Assembly (NCBI GenBank): GCA_947178145.1
Contig: CAMWXE010000001.1
Location: 62,001 to 126,000 of the forward strand
From: an uncultured Lachnospiraceae bacterium
GTDB lineage: Bacteria; Bacillota; Clostridia; Lachnospirales; Lachnospiraceae
Reading direction: 5' to 3'
Length of the DNA: 64,000 bases
Below the pieces are notes generated by a model. That model was not told the origin of the DNA, did not search any database, and saw only the letters and a list, made by a program, of their open reading frames with translations. Each line of letters opens with the position of its first letter. The stretch's first letter is position 1. Positions 23,124 to 32,457 of the stretch are shown piece by piece. Both the position numbers and the translations under genes were made by a program.

Positions 23124-25361
23124 TTATGCTTTTTTGATCTTTGTCCTGAGTACATACCAGAGTGCACCTGTGATACACACCGAAGAATACGTACCACACA
23201 CAATACCTACCATAAGTGGCAGCGCAAACTCTTTGATAGAAGTCACACCAAGCACGTACAGCGCAGCTACCATAACGAAGGTGGTCAGCGATGTAAAAAT
23301 ACTTCTCGAAAGTGTCTGACTAATACTTCTGTTAACCAGATCCTCCAACGAATCTTTTTTCTGCATGGCACCAAGATTTTCCCTGATACGGTCAAATATG
23401 ACAATCGTCGCATTGATAGAATAACCCACTATCGTGAGCATACATGCGATAAAGGTACTGCCTACAGACACCTTTGCAACCGCGTAAAACGCAAGTACGA
23501 CAAGCACATCATGTACCAACGCCGCGACAGAACTCGCCGCAAAGCGAATGTCTTTAAAACGGAACCAGATATAAATCAACATGCATACCGTGGCGATAAT
23601 CACTGCTATCACCGCATCACTCTTCATCTCAGAGCTGATTGTCGAGCTGATCGTCTCCGCTGTGATCAGTTCCTCATTGACGCCAAACTGCTCAGCCAGC
23701 AAACCGTTTAACTGCTCTCTCTCTGTCAGATTGAGCTCTCTGGTCTTGAAAATTACTTCATTGGAACCTGCCACCTTCTGCACCTGTACTGCGCCGTCAC
23801 CTGTCACACTGCTGAACACAGGTACGACATTTGCATCGATTGCAGCCAGATCCATATCCTCATTAAAAGTAACATTTGTGGAAGTACCGCCCACAAAATC
23901 CAGACTATAATTCAATACCTTGCCTGTGGAAGCGCCGTTCATACCCATAAATACAAAACCAAGCACAATCACTGCAACAGAGCAGACAAAAAATATGTTT
24001 TTCTTCCCAAGGAAATTGACAGTCGTCTTCTCCTTGTTCCTCCCATAAAATTTTACATCCTTGAGTCCTACGGCAAAAAGTGCCCTGAGAATCAATCTTG
24101 TCACAAAGAGCGCTGTGAACATCGAGAGCACGATACCAAGACCAAGCGTATAGGCAAAGCCCTTAACCGTACCAGAACCCTTGATGCCAAGTACAAACGC
24201 CGCGATCAGCGTTGTCACATTGCCGTCGACAATCGCCGAAAGCGCCTTCTGAAAGCCCGCATCTATCGCATTTCTAACCGTCTTGCCAGCTGTAATCTCC
24301 TCTCTGATACGCGCAAAGATAATAACATTGGCATCCACCGCCATACCAATCGAAAGGATAATACCGGCAATCCCCGGAAGTGTCAGCGTAAGCTCAAATA
24401 TATTGAGGAAGATTACGATCAGACAAGTGTAAATAATCAGAGCAAGCACTGATGCAAATCCTGGAATACGATATACGACAATCATAAATAGCGCAATGAT
24501 AATCAAACCAATCAATGCCGCAAGCAGACTTGTCCTCACAGCCTCCTCGCCGAGCTGTGCACCTACCACGTTCGAGCGCAGCTCCTCCAGTTCCAATTTC
24601 AATCCGCCAATTCGAATCTGGCTTGCAAGATGCTCTGCCTGCTCAAAGGATCTCATGCCGGTAATCTGCGCTCTGCCGTCCGTGATCACCGCCTCTACAT
24701 TTGGCACACTGATAAAATCTCCGTCATAATAAATACCGATTGACTGCCTGCCTGCATATGCCTTCGTCGTGGCCTCTGCAAACTTTGTTGTGCCCTCTTT
24801 TGTAAATACAAGTTCCACAATAAACTGACTGTTTCCAAGGCTGTCATTCGCGGAACCTCCATCTGCTGCCTCTACATCTGTCCCCTCGAGCACGACACTT
24901 CCATCCGCCAGCAATTCCTCAATCGTCTTGTTCAGGGAATAACCTGTCGTACCTGCGCCTGTATAAGAATAGTTCTGATTTCCATCTGCATCCGTCTGCA
25001 TTATAAAATATAATGCACCAGGTCTTCCTAAATCTGTAAGAATCGTATTGGCATCTGACACACCAGGAATCTCAATATTGATACGGTCCGATCCCTCCTG
25101 GTACACCTGTGCCTCCGTACTATAACCCTCTACACGCTGCTGGAGCTTATAGATTGTATCCGCCATATCCTCAGCGGAAGGATTTTCCTCCCCCACCACC
25201 TGATATGTGATGCTCACGCCGCCGGCAAGATCAAGCCCCTGCCGGATTCCTGAAGCCGAACCGGCTCTCTCTGTGCCAATACCCCATATTGCCACAAATC
25301 CCAACGCTGCAATGACGAGCACTGTCAGAAGCAGCGTAACCACACCTTTGTTTTTTTTCAT
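23124..25361 (-). CDS. secDF: Fused protein translocase subunit SecDF
   Basis: A 745-residue protein carrying both halves. The SecD part (about 1-430) starts with one membrane helix, then GLDLAGGVSITYQV, the P1 periplasmic domain, and a five-helix bundle with AGIILSIGMAVDANVIIFARIREE. The SecF part (about 440-745) has LDFVGGTSTNVTFNED and TIVGYSINATIVIFDRIREN. Both carry the conserved D/R residues of the proton path. It drives the late steps of Sec export using the proton or sodium gradient. The single-chain form is common in Firmicutes. No yajC is visible nearby. Confidence 0.95.
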   Translation of the reverse strand: MKKNKGVVTLLLTVLVIAALGFVAIWGIGTERAGSASGIRQGLDLAGGVSITYQVVGEENPSAEDMADTIYKLQQRVEGYSTEAQVYQEGSDRINIEIPGVSDANTILTDLGRPGALYFIMQTDADGNQNYSYTGAGTTGYSLNKTIEELLADGSVVLEGTDVEAADGGSANDSLGNSQFIVELVFTKEGTTKFAEATTKAYAGRQSIGIYYDGDFISVPNVEAVITDGRAQITGMRSFEQAEHLASQIRIGGLKLELEELRSNVVGAQLGEEAVRTSLLAALIGLIIIALFMIVVYRIPGFASVLALIIYTCLIVIFLNIFELTLTLPGIAGIILSIGMAVDANVIIFARIREEITAGKTVRNAIDAGFQKALSAIVDGNVTTLIAAFVLGIKGSGTVKGFAYTLGLGIVLSMFTALFVTRLILRALFAVGLKDVKFYGRNKEKTTVNFLGKKNIFFVCSVAVIVLGFVFMGMNGASTGKVLNYSLDFVGGTSTNVTFNEDMDLAAIDANVVPVFSSVTGDGAVQVQKVAGSNEVIFKTRELNLTEREQLNGLLAEQFGVNEELITAETISSTISSEMKSDAVIAVIIATVCMLIYIWFRFKDIRFAASSVAALVHDVLVVLAFYAVAKVSVGSTFIACMLTIVGYSINATIVIFDRIRENLGAMQKKDSLEDLVNRSISQTLSRSIFTSLTTFVMVAALYVLGVTSIKEFALPLMVGIVCGTYSSVCITGALWYVLRTKIKKA

Positions 25362-25379
25362 ATACCATATACTCCTTTA

Positions 25380-26762
25380 CTACATATCTTCCCCGGCAAG
25401 AGCAGCCTTTATCATGATTGCACATTCTACACGTTTCCGCTGAAGCTCACACCCTAAGTCGTAAGCATTGTTGATGTCTCCGTGGAAATGGTAAGAATTT
25501 GCCGCGCATCCGCCACTGCAGTAAAATTTGGCAAAACAGTTCTTACACTTTTCCTTTGAATATACATTACATGTCTTGAATCGATCGCGGATGCTCGTAT
25601 TGGTGATACCGTCATCCACATTTCCCATCAAAAAATCCTCCTGTCCGACAAACTGATGGCAGGGATAGAGATCTCCCCATGGCGTCACGGCCAGATATTC
25701 TGTGCCAGAACCGCATCCGGACAGCCTCTTGTAAACGCATGGGCCACCCTCTAAATCAATCATGAAATGAAAAAAATGAAATCCTTTTCCTTCTCTATGC
25801 CGCCTGATCATCTCGGCTGCAAGCTTGTCATACTCCGCCAAAACCTCTGGAACGTCTGACTCTACGAGCGCATACTCCTCACTCTCCGACGCCACCACCG
25901 GCTCGACAGAAATCTGTCTGAAGCCCAGGTCAGCCAGATGACAGACATCCGCCGCAAAATCTTTGTTAAAATGCGTAAAAGTACCACGCACATAATAGTT
26001 CATCTGATTCCTGCTCTCGGCAACCTTTTTGAATTTCGGAATGATCAGGTCATAACTCCCCTGTCCTCCGGCAAGCGGCCGCATTCTGTCATTGACTTCT
26101 TTTCTGCCATCCACGCTCAGCACGATGTTGGCCATCTCCCGATTGGCAAATTCAATTATGTCATCATTCAGGAGAATCCCGTTTGTCGTGAGTGTAAAGC
26201 GAAACTTCTTGTGGTGTGGCTCTTCAAGGCTTCTGCCGTACGCTACCAAATCTTTTACAACCTGCCAGTTCATCAAAGGCTCACCGCCAAAGAAATCCAC
26301 CTCCAGATTGACACGGCTGCCAGAGTTTGCCACAAGAAAATCAAGTGCCTTTTTTCCCACCTCAAAGCTCATCAGCGCACGTCTGCCATGATATTCGCCC
26401 TCCTCTGCAAAACAATATCTGCATTTGAGGTTGCAGTCATGAGCGATGTGCAGGCAGAGCGCCTTGACCACAGTCTCGCGGTTTTTGAACGCATCAATAC
26501 TCTTCTCATAAATGTCCTCTGTAAAGAGCATTCCGTCCGCTTTCAATTCATATATTTCATCGACAAGTTCAGATAACTCCTCTGTCCTGTCTGCAAATTT
26601 CTCCCTTATTGCCTCGTATGCCGCTGCTCTGTCCACATCCTCCAGCCGCTTCTCCACCATATAGGCAATCACGTCGTAAACGATGTCGTCGACCACATGT
26701 ACCGCGCCGCTGTTGACATCCAAGACGATATTGTATCCGTTATTTTTATACTGATGTATCAA
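25380..26762 (-). CDS. scfB: Radical SAM/SPASM thioether maturase of the SCIFF peptide
   Basis: A 460-residue radical-SAM enzyme. LHIAHDCNLKCRYCFAEEG holds the CxxxCxxC [4Fe-4S] motif near residue 90, GGEPLMNW follows, and a Cys-rich SPASM domain (CVYKRLSGCGSG, LYPCHQF, CKNCFAKFYCSGGC) occupies residues 340-440. The N terminus NGYNIVLDVNSGAVHVVD is the SCIFF-maturase recognition domain. It makes thioether (Cys-Thr) crosslinks in ScfA encoded just upstream. The start is put at TTG 26762 (MIHQYKNNGY after GGAAGG), which matches family starts better than the longer frame from 26801. A hairpin (26815-26847) separates the two genes. Confidence 0.9.
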   Translation of the reverse strand: MIHQYKNNGYNIVLDVNSGAVHVVDDIVYDVIAYMVEKRLEDVDRAAAYEAIREKFADRTEELSELVDEIYELKADGMLFTEDIYEKSIDAFKNRETVVKALCLHIAHDCNLKCRYCFAEEGEYHGRRALMSFEVGKKALDFLVANSGSRVNLEVDFFGGEPLMNWQVVKDLVAYGRSLEEPHHKKFRFTLTTNGILLNDDIIEFANREMANIVLSVDGRKEVNDRMRPLAGGQGSYDLIIPKFKKVAESRNQMNYYVRGTFTHFNKDFAADVCHLADLGFRQISVEPVVASESEEYALVESDVPEVLAEYDKLAAEMIRRHREGKGFHFFHFMIDLEGGPCVYKRLSGCGSGTEYLAVTPWGDLYPCHQFVGQEDFLMGNVDDGITNTSIRDRFKTCNVYSKEKCKNCFAKFYCSGGCAANSYHFHGDINNAYDLGCELQRKRVECAIMIKAALAGEDM

Positions 26763-26814
26763 TTTCTTTTCCTTCCCGTAAAACAATCCAATACAGCACA
26801 CTCATTACGCACAA

Positions 26815-26847
26815 TCGAGTAGGCGGGATTCTTCTCCCTCCTACTCG
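26815..26847 (-). promoter_or_regulatory. Hairpin between the SCIFF peptide and maturase genes
   Basis: Long stem CGAGTAGG.GGG / CCC.CCTACTCG with a purine-rich loop in the scfA-scfB gap. No T-run follows on the minus strand. It probably lets through only part of the transcription, or stabilises the peptide mRNA, so that more peptide than enzyme is made. Confidence 0.5.
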
Positions 26848-26886
26848 CTGTTTAACACTTTTTTATTCTGAAATCCGCTATGCGCT

Positions 26887-27033
26887 TTACTTATTGGCAT
26901 TCTCGCAGCTCTGATTTCCAACCGTGCAGGATGTCTTGCAGGCTGACTGGCAGGATGTCTGACATTCCCCGCATCCACCCTTCTTTACAGACTCTTTGTA
27001 GTCTCTGGTCGTCAGTGTCTTAATATGCTTCAT
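26887..27033 (-). CDS. scfA: SCIFF ribosomal peptide precursor (six cysteines in forty-five residues)
   Basis: A 48-residue peptide starting MKHIKTLTTRDYKESVKKGG, the highly conserved SCIFF leader, followed by six Cys within about 25 residues (GGC, GEC, TSC, SAC, TSC, QSC). The family is almost universal in Clostridia and is the substrate of ScfB. The start is ATG 27033 with GGAGG eight bases upstream; an in-frame ATG further upstream would add a non-conserved stretch. The biological role of the mature peptide is unknown. Confidence 0.95.
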   Translation of the reverse strand: MKHIKTLTTRDYKESVKKGGCGECQTSCQSACKTSCTVGNQSCENANK

Positions 27034-27080
27034 ACCATGTGCCTCCTTAAAATTTTGTAAAAAATTTCTCAATCTACAGT

Positions 27081-27086
27081 AGTATA
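27081..27086 (-). promoter_or_regulatory. Predicted extended -10 box for scfA
   Basis: TATACT preceded by TGC (extended -10) on the minus strand, about 45 bases before the scfA ribosome-binding site. No good -35 box is seen, which fits the extended -10 type. Confidence 0.4.
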
Positions 27087-27137
27087 GCATACATTTCTTC
27101 ATTCGAAAAGTATTTTTTCTTTATTTTAAATACTTTT

Positions 27138-28169
27138 TTATAAAACTTTTTGCAGATATGCTGTGTACGCATATAAAACCTGATCATTCAGCACAACTCT
27201 TGACCAGCCATTATTGCCAATTCCCGTGCGGAAAATCATATCACCCGCATGAATCGGAACGACAATTGTATCAGAGCTGTCCGTGCCTGGCACTGTCCTC
27301 AAATTGACTGTCGTGGTAGCCGTCACAACCTCGTATACATCCAGATATTGTATGTTTGCCGCATCCTCCGCACTCACCGGGTCCACTCCGGTCGGGTCCT
27401 TTGCCTCCGCAATCCCGTCATAATTAAAATATGAAACATTCATGTCCACCTCACCGGCGATCCCCGGTATCACTGCTTTGCGGGTATACTGCCACATGGC
27501 CTGTGCTCCTGCATAGCTGCTCGCCGGAGTGATCGGAAAAGGTTCGGACGGATACTGTGCCACCCACACTTTATACCTGTTCAGAATGTTCATATCCCAG
27601 TCCTTACTATCTGTCATCTCGTTTCTTGATGCGTAAAACATCGGTGTGTATCCCCTTGCGGCAATTGTGTCAAGAAATCTGACTGCCAGTGCTGTCCTCA
27701 CCTCTCTGCCAAGACCATACTGACGGCTTGTTGTATCCCGGAATCCCTCACAGTCGTAAGCCACTGGAAACGTGATTTTGTACTTGTCAAGCAGATTGGC
27801 TGTAAATACAGCCTCCTCGACCGCCTCAGCTTCATTCACTGCCGTCGAGAAGAAATACGCTCCCACTTTCAGGCCAACCCTCTGTGCTTCCTGAAGATTG
27901 TATCTGGCATAAGGATCTTCGTTCAGAATACCCGTCGCCTGTGTGCGGTAACCTACTCTGACCATGACAAACTGCACGCCGGAAGCTGCCACCTGGTCCC
28001 AGTCTATCGCACCCTGATAGCGCGACACGTCAATTCCCAGTGCAGCCTGTACGACCTCATTGGGTGCCGCCTGCACTGTGACCTGTGGTGCCACTGTCGA
28101 TAAAAACAGGAATGCTGCCAGCAAAAGTGCCTTAATCCCCACTTTTTTCCTATGTATCCTACTCTTCAT
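27138..28169 (-). CDS. Secreted GH25 lysozyme-family muramidase with SH3-like C terminus
   Basis: A 343-residue protein with an N-terminal signal peptide (basic KSRIHRKK, hydrophobic core, cleavage near QVTVQAA). The GH25 domain spans about residues 43-255: LGIDVSRYQGAIDWDQV at the start, FVMVRVGYRT, PVAYDCEGF with the catalytic Asp/Glu pair, and AMWQYTRKAVIPGIAGEVDMN at the end. Residues 275-343 look like a bacterial SH3 domain (TTTVNLRTVPGTDS). It cleaves peptidoglycan between MurNAc and GlcNAc outside the membrane. It lies upstream of scfA on the same strand, with no functional link known. Confidence 0.9.
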   Translation of the reverse strand: MKSRIHRKKVGIKALLLAAFLFLSTVAPQVTVQAAPNEVVQAALGIDVSRYQGAIDWDQVAASGVQFVMVRVGYRTQATGILNEDPYARYNLQEAQRVGLKVGAYFFSTAVNEAEAVEEAVFTANLLDKYKITFPVAYDCEGFRDTTSRQYGLGREVRTALAVRFLDTIAARGYTPMFYASRNEMTDSKDWDMNILNRYKVWVAQYPSEPFPITPASSYAGAQAMWQYTRKAVIPGIAGEVDMNVSYFNYDGIAEAKDPTGVDPVSAEDAANIQYLDVYEVVTATTTVNLRTVPGTDSSDTIVVPIHAGDMIFRTGIGNNGWSRVVLNDQVLYAYTAYLQKVL

Positions 28170-28303
28170 ATACGCTTTCTCCTCATCCTTTCTGTTATAC
28201 CACTATTTAATGCTACCAACACAGTATAACATGTCTCGACAAAAAAGAAAGTTTTTTTACATTTTTTTAATAATCCAGTATCTGTTAAATCGTATCAATA
28301 CCA

Positions 28304-28678
28304 CTATCCCAGCATTCCACCCAACATTCCGCTGCCTAAACAAATCAGAAGCGTCGTAATGCTGGAATTGCTGATTGGCACAAAATCGGGATCTGCCACA
28401 GCAGACACTGCACAGATAATCACAAAGTACGCTGCCCCCGCCAGCATCCCCCATATAAATCGGTGACTTGCTGCACCCTTGGAGAAAAAAAGTCCTGCCA
28501 ACAGTGAAGAAACACAATAAATTACAATAATACTGATGTCTACAACATTCTCCCCAATCGAAAACTTGTACAGTAATCCTGACACGAGAAGCAGCAGCAA
28601 TCCCGTTATCAGATAGGCCGCCATCAAACATTTCAGGAGCGCTACCAGCCGTTCTGTATTAAATGCATTTTTCAACAC
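28304..28678 (-). CDS. TIGR04086 family membrane protein
   Basis: A 124-residue protein with four predicted membrane helices (LLKCLMAAYLITGLLLLLVSG, IIVIYCVSSLLAGLFFS, HRFIWGMLAGAAYFVIICAV, and a Gly-rich final helix ICLGSGMLGGMLG). This matches the TIGR04086/YrzE family of small membrane proteins found near SCIFF and Sec genes in Clostridia. The function is unknown. The start is taken as GTG 28678, seven bases after GGAGG; GTG 28681 and TTG 28675 are alternatives. Confidence 0.8.
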   Translation of the reverse strand: MLKNAFNTERLVALLKCLMAAYLITGLLLLLVSGLLYKFSIGENVVDISIIVIYCVSSLLAGLFFSKGAASHRFIWGMLAGAAYFVIICAVSAVADPDFVPISNSSITTLLICLGSGMLGGMLG

Positions 28679-28707
28679 CACATTACCTCCTTTTTTCAAA
28701 TATAATC

Positions 28708-28736
28708 TTGTATTCCTGCATTAACACTGATATAAT
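28708..28736 (+). promoter_or_regulatory. Predicted sigma-A promoter of the CNNM-type transporter gene
   Basis: TTGTAT, a 17-base spacer, then TATAAT, 55 bases ahead of the proposed TTG start at 28792. It is the only clear plus-strand promoter seen and belongs to the only complete plus-strand gene. Confidence 0.65.
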
Positions 28737-28791
28737 CTATGCTGATACATTTTAATTTATGTTACGCAACGCAAAAAGGAGTGATTTTGTT

Positions 28792-30102
28792 TTGGATACC
28801 CCTGGTGTCATACAGTTTGTGATTCTTGTCATACTTTTGATTCTGTCGGCATTCTTCTCATCCGCAGAGACTGCGCTCACCACCCTCAGCTACGTCAAGG
28901 TGCGTGCCATGGTCGACGAAAATCCTGTGGGAAGAGTTCTCACACTGCAGAAGATTCTTGACAATAGAAGCAAACTGATCAGCGCGATATTAATTGGCAA
29001 CAATGTTGTGAATATCAGCGCTTCTTCCCTCATGACTGCTCTCGTCATACGAATATGGGGAAACTCTGCAGTTGGTATTGGTACTGGTATACTGACTTTG
29101 ATGGTACTTATTTTTGGTGAGATTGTTCCAAAGACATGGGCCATGTGCAACAATGAAAAACTGTCCCTCGCATATGCAAGGATCATCTATTTTCTGATGC
29201 AGGTGCTGACGCCGATTATCTTTATTATCGATAAAATTTCGGGACTTTTTCTAGGCATTCTGCACATCGACCCGTCATCCCGCGTGATGATGACTGAGAC
29301 TGAGCTGAAAACTTATGTAGATGTAAGCCACGAGGATGGTGTGATAGAGCAGGAAGAGAAGAAGCTGATCTACAATGTATTTGAATTTGGTGACTCTGTG
29401 GCAAAAGATATTATGATTCCCCGCATTGACATGACCACGATCGACGTCAATGCGACATATGAAGAATTGCTGAGCCTGTTTCGGGAATCCATGTATTCCC
29501 GCATTCCTGTCTATGAGAACGATGTCGATAACATCATAGGAATTGTCATCGTAAAAGATTTTCTCCTGGTAGAAAACAGAGAAAACTTTAAAATACATGA
29601 CATTCTGCGCGAAGGATACTATACTTATGAATACAAAAAAACAGCCGATTTGCTGCTGGAAATGCGCCTGCTGACTACGAATGTCGCGCTCGTCTTAAAT
29701 GAATATGGCGCGACAGTTGGCATGATCACTGTGGAAGATCTGCTTGAGGAAATCGTCGGTGAAATCCGTGATGAATATGACGCTGATGAGGCCGAACTTT
29801 TCAAAAAAATAGATGACAATCTTTATGAAGTCAGCGGCAGCTTAAAGCTTGATGATATCAATGATGTCCTTGAGACCAGATTTCACTCGGAAGATTACGA
29901 CTCAATCGGCGGCATCATGATCGAACTGCTTGACCGATTCCCGTCAGAAGGCGAATCGGTTGTAACAAAGGATGACATCACACTCATTGCCAAGAAAGTG
30001 GACAATAACCGCATTGAGACAGTAACAATCCTTCTCCCGCAGTCCGGGAAATCTCTCGAAGAAAAAACGGAAGATTCTGAGTCTTCCGATACAGATAAAT
30101 AA
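28792..30102 (+). CDS. CNNM/CorC-HlyC family (hemolysin-type) transporter
   Basis: A 436-residue membrane protein and the one plus-strand gene. Residues 1-190 form the DUF21/CNNM domain with three to four helices (FVILVILLILSAFFSSAETALT, then GNNVVNISASSLMTALVI, and GEIVPKTWAM with the conserved Pro/Lys). Two CBS domains follow at about 200-320 (IMIPRIDMTTIDVNATYEE, VGMITVEDLLEEIVGEI), and a CorC_HlyC domain at the C terminus (YEVSGSLKLDDINDVLE). The family exports or senses Mg2+; the hemolysin name is historical. The start is TTG 28792, ten bases after AAAGGAG; the ATG at 28759 precedes the ribosome-binding site. Confidence 0.85.
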   Translation: MDTPGVIQFVILVILLILSAFFSSAETALTTLSYVKVRAMVDENPVGRVLTLQKILDNRSKLISAILIGNNVVNISASSLMTALVIRIWGNSAVGIGTGILTLMVLIFGEIVPKTWAMCNNEKLSLAYARIIYFLMQVLTPIIFIIDKISGLFLGILHIDPSSRVMMTETELKTYVDVSHEDGVIEQEEKKLIYNVFEFGDSVAKDIMIPRIDMTTIDVNATYEELLSLFRESMYSRIPVYENDVDNIIGIVIVKDFLLVENRENFKIHDILREGYYTYEYKKTADLLLEMRLLTTNVALVLNEYGATVGMITVEDLLEEIVGEIRDEYDADEAELFKKIDDNLYEVSGSLKLDDINDVLETRFHSEDYDSIGGIMIELLDRFPSEGESVVTKDDITLIAKKVDNNRIETVTILLPQSGKSLEEKTEDSESSDTDK

Positions 30103-30137
30103 AAAAGGGCAGGGGAAAACATTCCCCTGCTCCTTTT
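30101..30137. terminator. Bidirectional terminator between convergent genes
   Basis: GCAGGGGAA / TTCCCCTGC stem (30109-30130) with AAAAAAGG before it and CTCCTTTT after it. It serves the plus-strand CNNM gene and the minus-strand 773-residue gene, which converge here. Confidence 0.85.
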
Positions 30138-32457
30138 ACATCTCTCCATAAAATTTATATGTATTCATCAGCTCTTCTGGCACTTTCGGTGTCACTTTTT
30201 GCAGGGACTTAATCTTAAGTTCAAACTCCTGCTTCTTCTTCTGCGCATTCCTGAAACTTCGTGCCTGCGCCACCTCATATGGCCTCTGAGCATTCAGCTT
30301 CATACGAAGAGACTTCTCAAATGGACAGTATGTCGCAAGGATTTCCCTTGCCACCTTATTCATTTTCATCGATCCGTTTGCTTCATTCTTGATCCACGAT
30401 TCATAGTCAATCAAGAATGTCTCTCTCGAATTATTTCTCGACTTCTGAATCTGCAGCTTCACCTTGTCGCGCGCCTCATCTGACAAATCCCTGTTTTTCC
30501 TGTAAAACTGAATATAATCCATATACTCTGAAGTGAGTGACTTGACCTTGACATCGTTCCATGCCATTCCCTGGATACAGCGGCAAAGCTCCCAGCGGAA
30601 ACGCCCAAACATCTTCACCATCAAGTCATCTATATTGCAGCTTGTCATAATCGGGAAACAGAATCGTCCCGGCGTTCCCTTATTCCGTCCGCCAATCTCC
30701 TGCCACATGGCAGCATTTGTTCCAAAGAGCGGGAATAAAATCACATCAGGATACACATTTTTCATGACCGTCTCATTGATAATCTTGAGCTCATTATTGG
30801 AGTAGATCACCTCCCTGTAAAATACCGAATAATCAATCTTTATGAGATGTTCCACACTCTCATTAATCTTTTTTCTGGTGACAAGCAGCTTATCCAGATA
30901 TCCGAACATCGCATCTTTGTACAAGATCGGCATATAGGAAGACGGCTGTCCATACAGCGTGCGCGAATTGCTCATCTGCATATTCATAATCTCATACTCC
31001 ACACGCTTATCCATATTGTTCAGCAGCTCTTTCTGCTCTTTTTCAGTTATCTCACCCTGTTTTTTGAGAGAGCGGAGATTCTCCACATAGTCCTCATCAA
31101 ATTCGCTCTTTGACGGATCGCGCTTGCCCTCATGGATCAGGTCAAGCCATTCCATCATCGTAACAACATTACATGGTCCTTCGTTCGCCTCCGGCTCGAT
31201 GCCACACAGGAATCGCAGATGTTCTTCGTCAAGCAGCCGCTCGTCAAGCATACCATAATTCATAAAAAGCTCAACAGCTTTGGGCGGATGAAGCAGTCCC
31301 TCTTTAATCTTGCGGTAGCATGCCAGGTAAAGCTTAAATACCAATGGTGTAATTGTCTTTTTCGCCCGCTTCATATCATCCTCGACTGACATCCTGTCTG
31401 GTGCCTTAACCAAATACTCCACATTTTGCCTGAGTGGCTCACTATCTGCATCCGAAAATGCAGCAAATTTCAAAATCTGATCCATCGAACCGCGCAGAGA
31501 AGCTACATCCCGCTTGATGTCCTCCTCCCGATCCTCCTGAGATCGTTCCTCCACAACAGACACTGTTCCAGAAGCAAGACCTTCTATCTTACTCTTCAAT
31601 GCGTCGATGTTTAATTCTGGTACGGCTTTCGCCTGACTTTTTAACTCTTTATGTTGGAAACTCATCTCATCAGCAATACCATTCAGAAGCATGTTTACCT
31701 CGTTTGGAATATCGCCTTTCTCCTTGATTTCATATGCCTTTTCACAGATATGATCAAATAGATTATTTCTGGGTCTTATACTCATCACATCCATCAAGTT
31801 CCTGATGTACTCGGTCACTTCGGCGCATTCTTCAAACAATGCTGCCACAAGATCCACAATCTCATTAACCTGAAAATACGCCATATCTTCGCTGTATGAA
31901 AAATACATCTTATTTGCACTTAAAGGAATCTTTGCTCCTTCCTCGTAATACGGAATTCTGTTTTCTCCATCTCCCTGTGACCCTTCGTACGGCTGCAGCT
32001 CCTCCAGCTCATCGACACCGATTGCAGGAATTCCGTATGTCCCACAAATTCCTTTATATTCCTCATAGCTTCTCTGAGCGAAAGAACACAATCTCTCTGC
32101 GCGTTCATTGAGACTTGTCTTAATCCGATAGATCTCCACCGCAGTTCTAAACTGGGAAGAAACCATAATCGCGCGATAGTCTGCATTCTTGGCAATAATA
32201 TTTCGAATCGTCGTCTCTCCCTGCACCGGAAGCGCAAAAATTACAGAATCTTCCAATGCTGTATAGGTGGCACTGTAGAGTTGATTCTTCGATGCATTCA
32301 ATGCCAGGTAACTTCCCTGCGGCCGAACCATTCTGACGTTATCTCCCTGCATGACCACCTTCCCAGACAAGACAATTCCAATCTGGCTCAATTCCTCACC
32401 TTCCTTAAAGATGATCTCGCCTTTCTTTACTGTATTTTTCCCACTCGCTTTTAACAT
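30136..32457 (-). CDS. Large uncharacterised protein with a cyclic-nucleotide-binding-like N terminus
   Basis: A 773-residue cytoplasmic protein with no membrane segment. Residues 5-115 look like a CNB/Crp beta-roll (VKKGEIIFKEGEELSQIGIVLSGKVVM), but the phosphate-binding cassette is not obvious. The long remainder is charged and mostly helical, with conserved-looking segments ILFPLFGTNAAMWQEIGGRNKGTPG near residue 610 and FGRFRWELCRCIQGMAWNDV near residue 655 that I cannot place in a family. The start ATG 32457 follows GGAGGG and overlaps the phosphopantetheinyl transferase stop. Similar large CNB-domain proteins occur in other Lachnospiraceae; the function is unknown. A signalling or scaffold role is a guess. 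Confidence 0.6.
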   Translation of the reverse strand: MLKASGKNTVKKGEIIFKEGEELSQIGIVLSGKVVMQGDNVRMVRPQGSYLALNASKNQLYSATYTALEDSVIFALPVQGETTIRNIIAKNADYRAIMVSSQFRTAVEIYRIKTSLNERAERLCSFAQRSYEEYKGICGTYGIPAIGVDELEELQPYEGSQGDGENRIPYYEEGAKIPLSANKMYFSYSEDMAYFQVNEIVDLVAALFEECAEVTEYIRNLMDVMSIRPRNNLFDHICEKAYEIKEKGDIPNEVNMLLNGIADEMSFQHKELKSQAKAVPELNIDALKSKIEGLASGTVSVVEERSQEDREEDIKRDVASLRGSMDQILKFAAFSDADSEPLRQNVEYLVKAPDRMSVEDDMKRAKKTITPLVFKLYLACYRKIKEGLLHPPKAVELFMNYGMLDERLLDEEHLRFLCGIEPEANEGPCNVVTMMEWLDLIHEGKRDPSKSEFDEDYVENLRSLKKQGEITEKEQKELLNNMDKRVEYEIMNMQMSNSRTLYGQPSSYMPILYKDAMFGYLDKLLVTRKKINESVEHLIKIDYSVFYREVIYSNNELKIINETVMKNVYPDVILFPLFGTNAAMWQEIGGRNKGTPGRFCFPIMTSCNIDDLMVKMFGRFRWELCRCIQGMAWNDVKVKSLTSEYMDYIQFYRKNRDLSDEARDKVKLQIQKSRNNSRETFLIDYESWIKNEANGSMKMNKVAREILATYCPFEKSLRMKLNAQRPYEVAQARSFRNAQKKKQEFELKIKSLQKVTPKVPEELMNTYKFYGEM

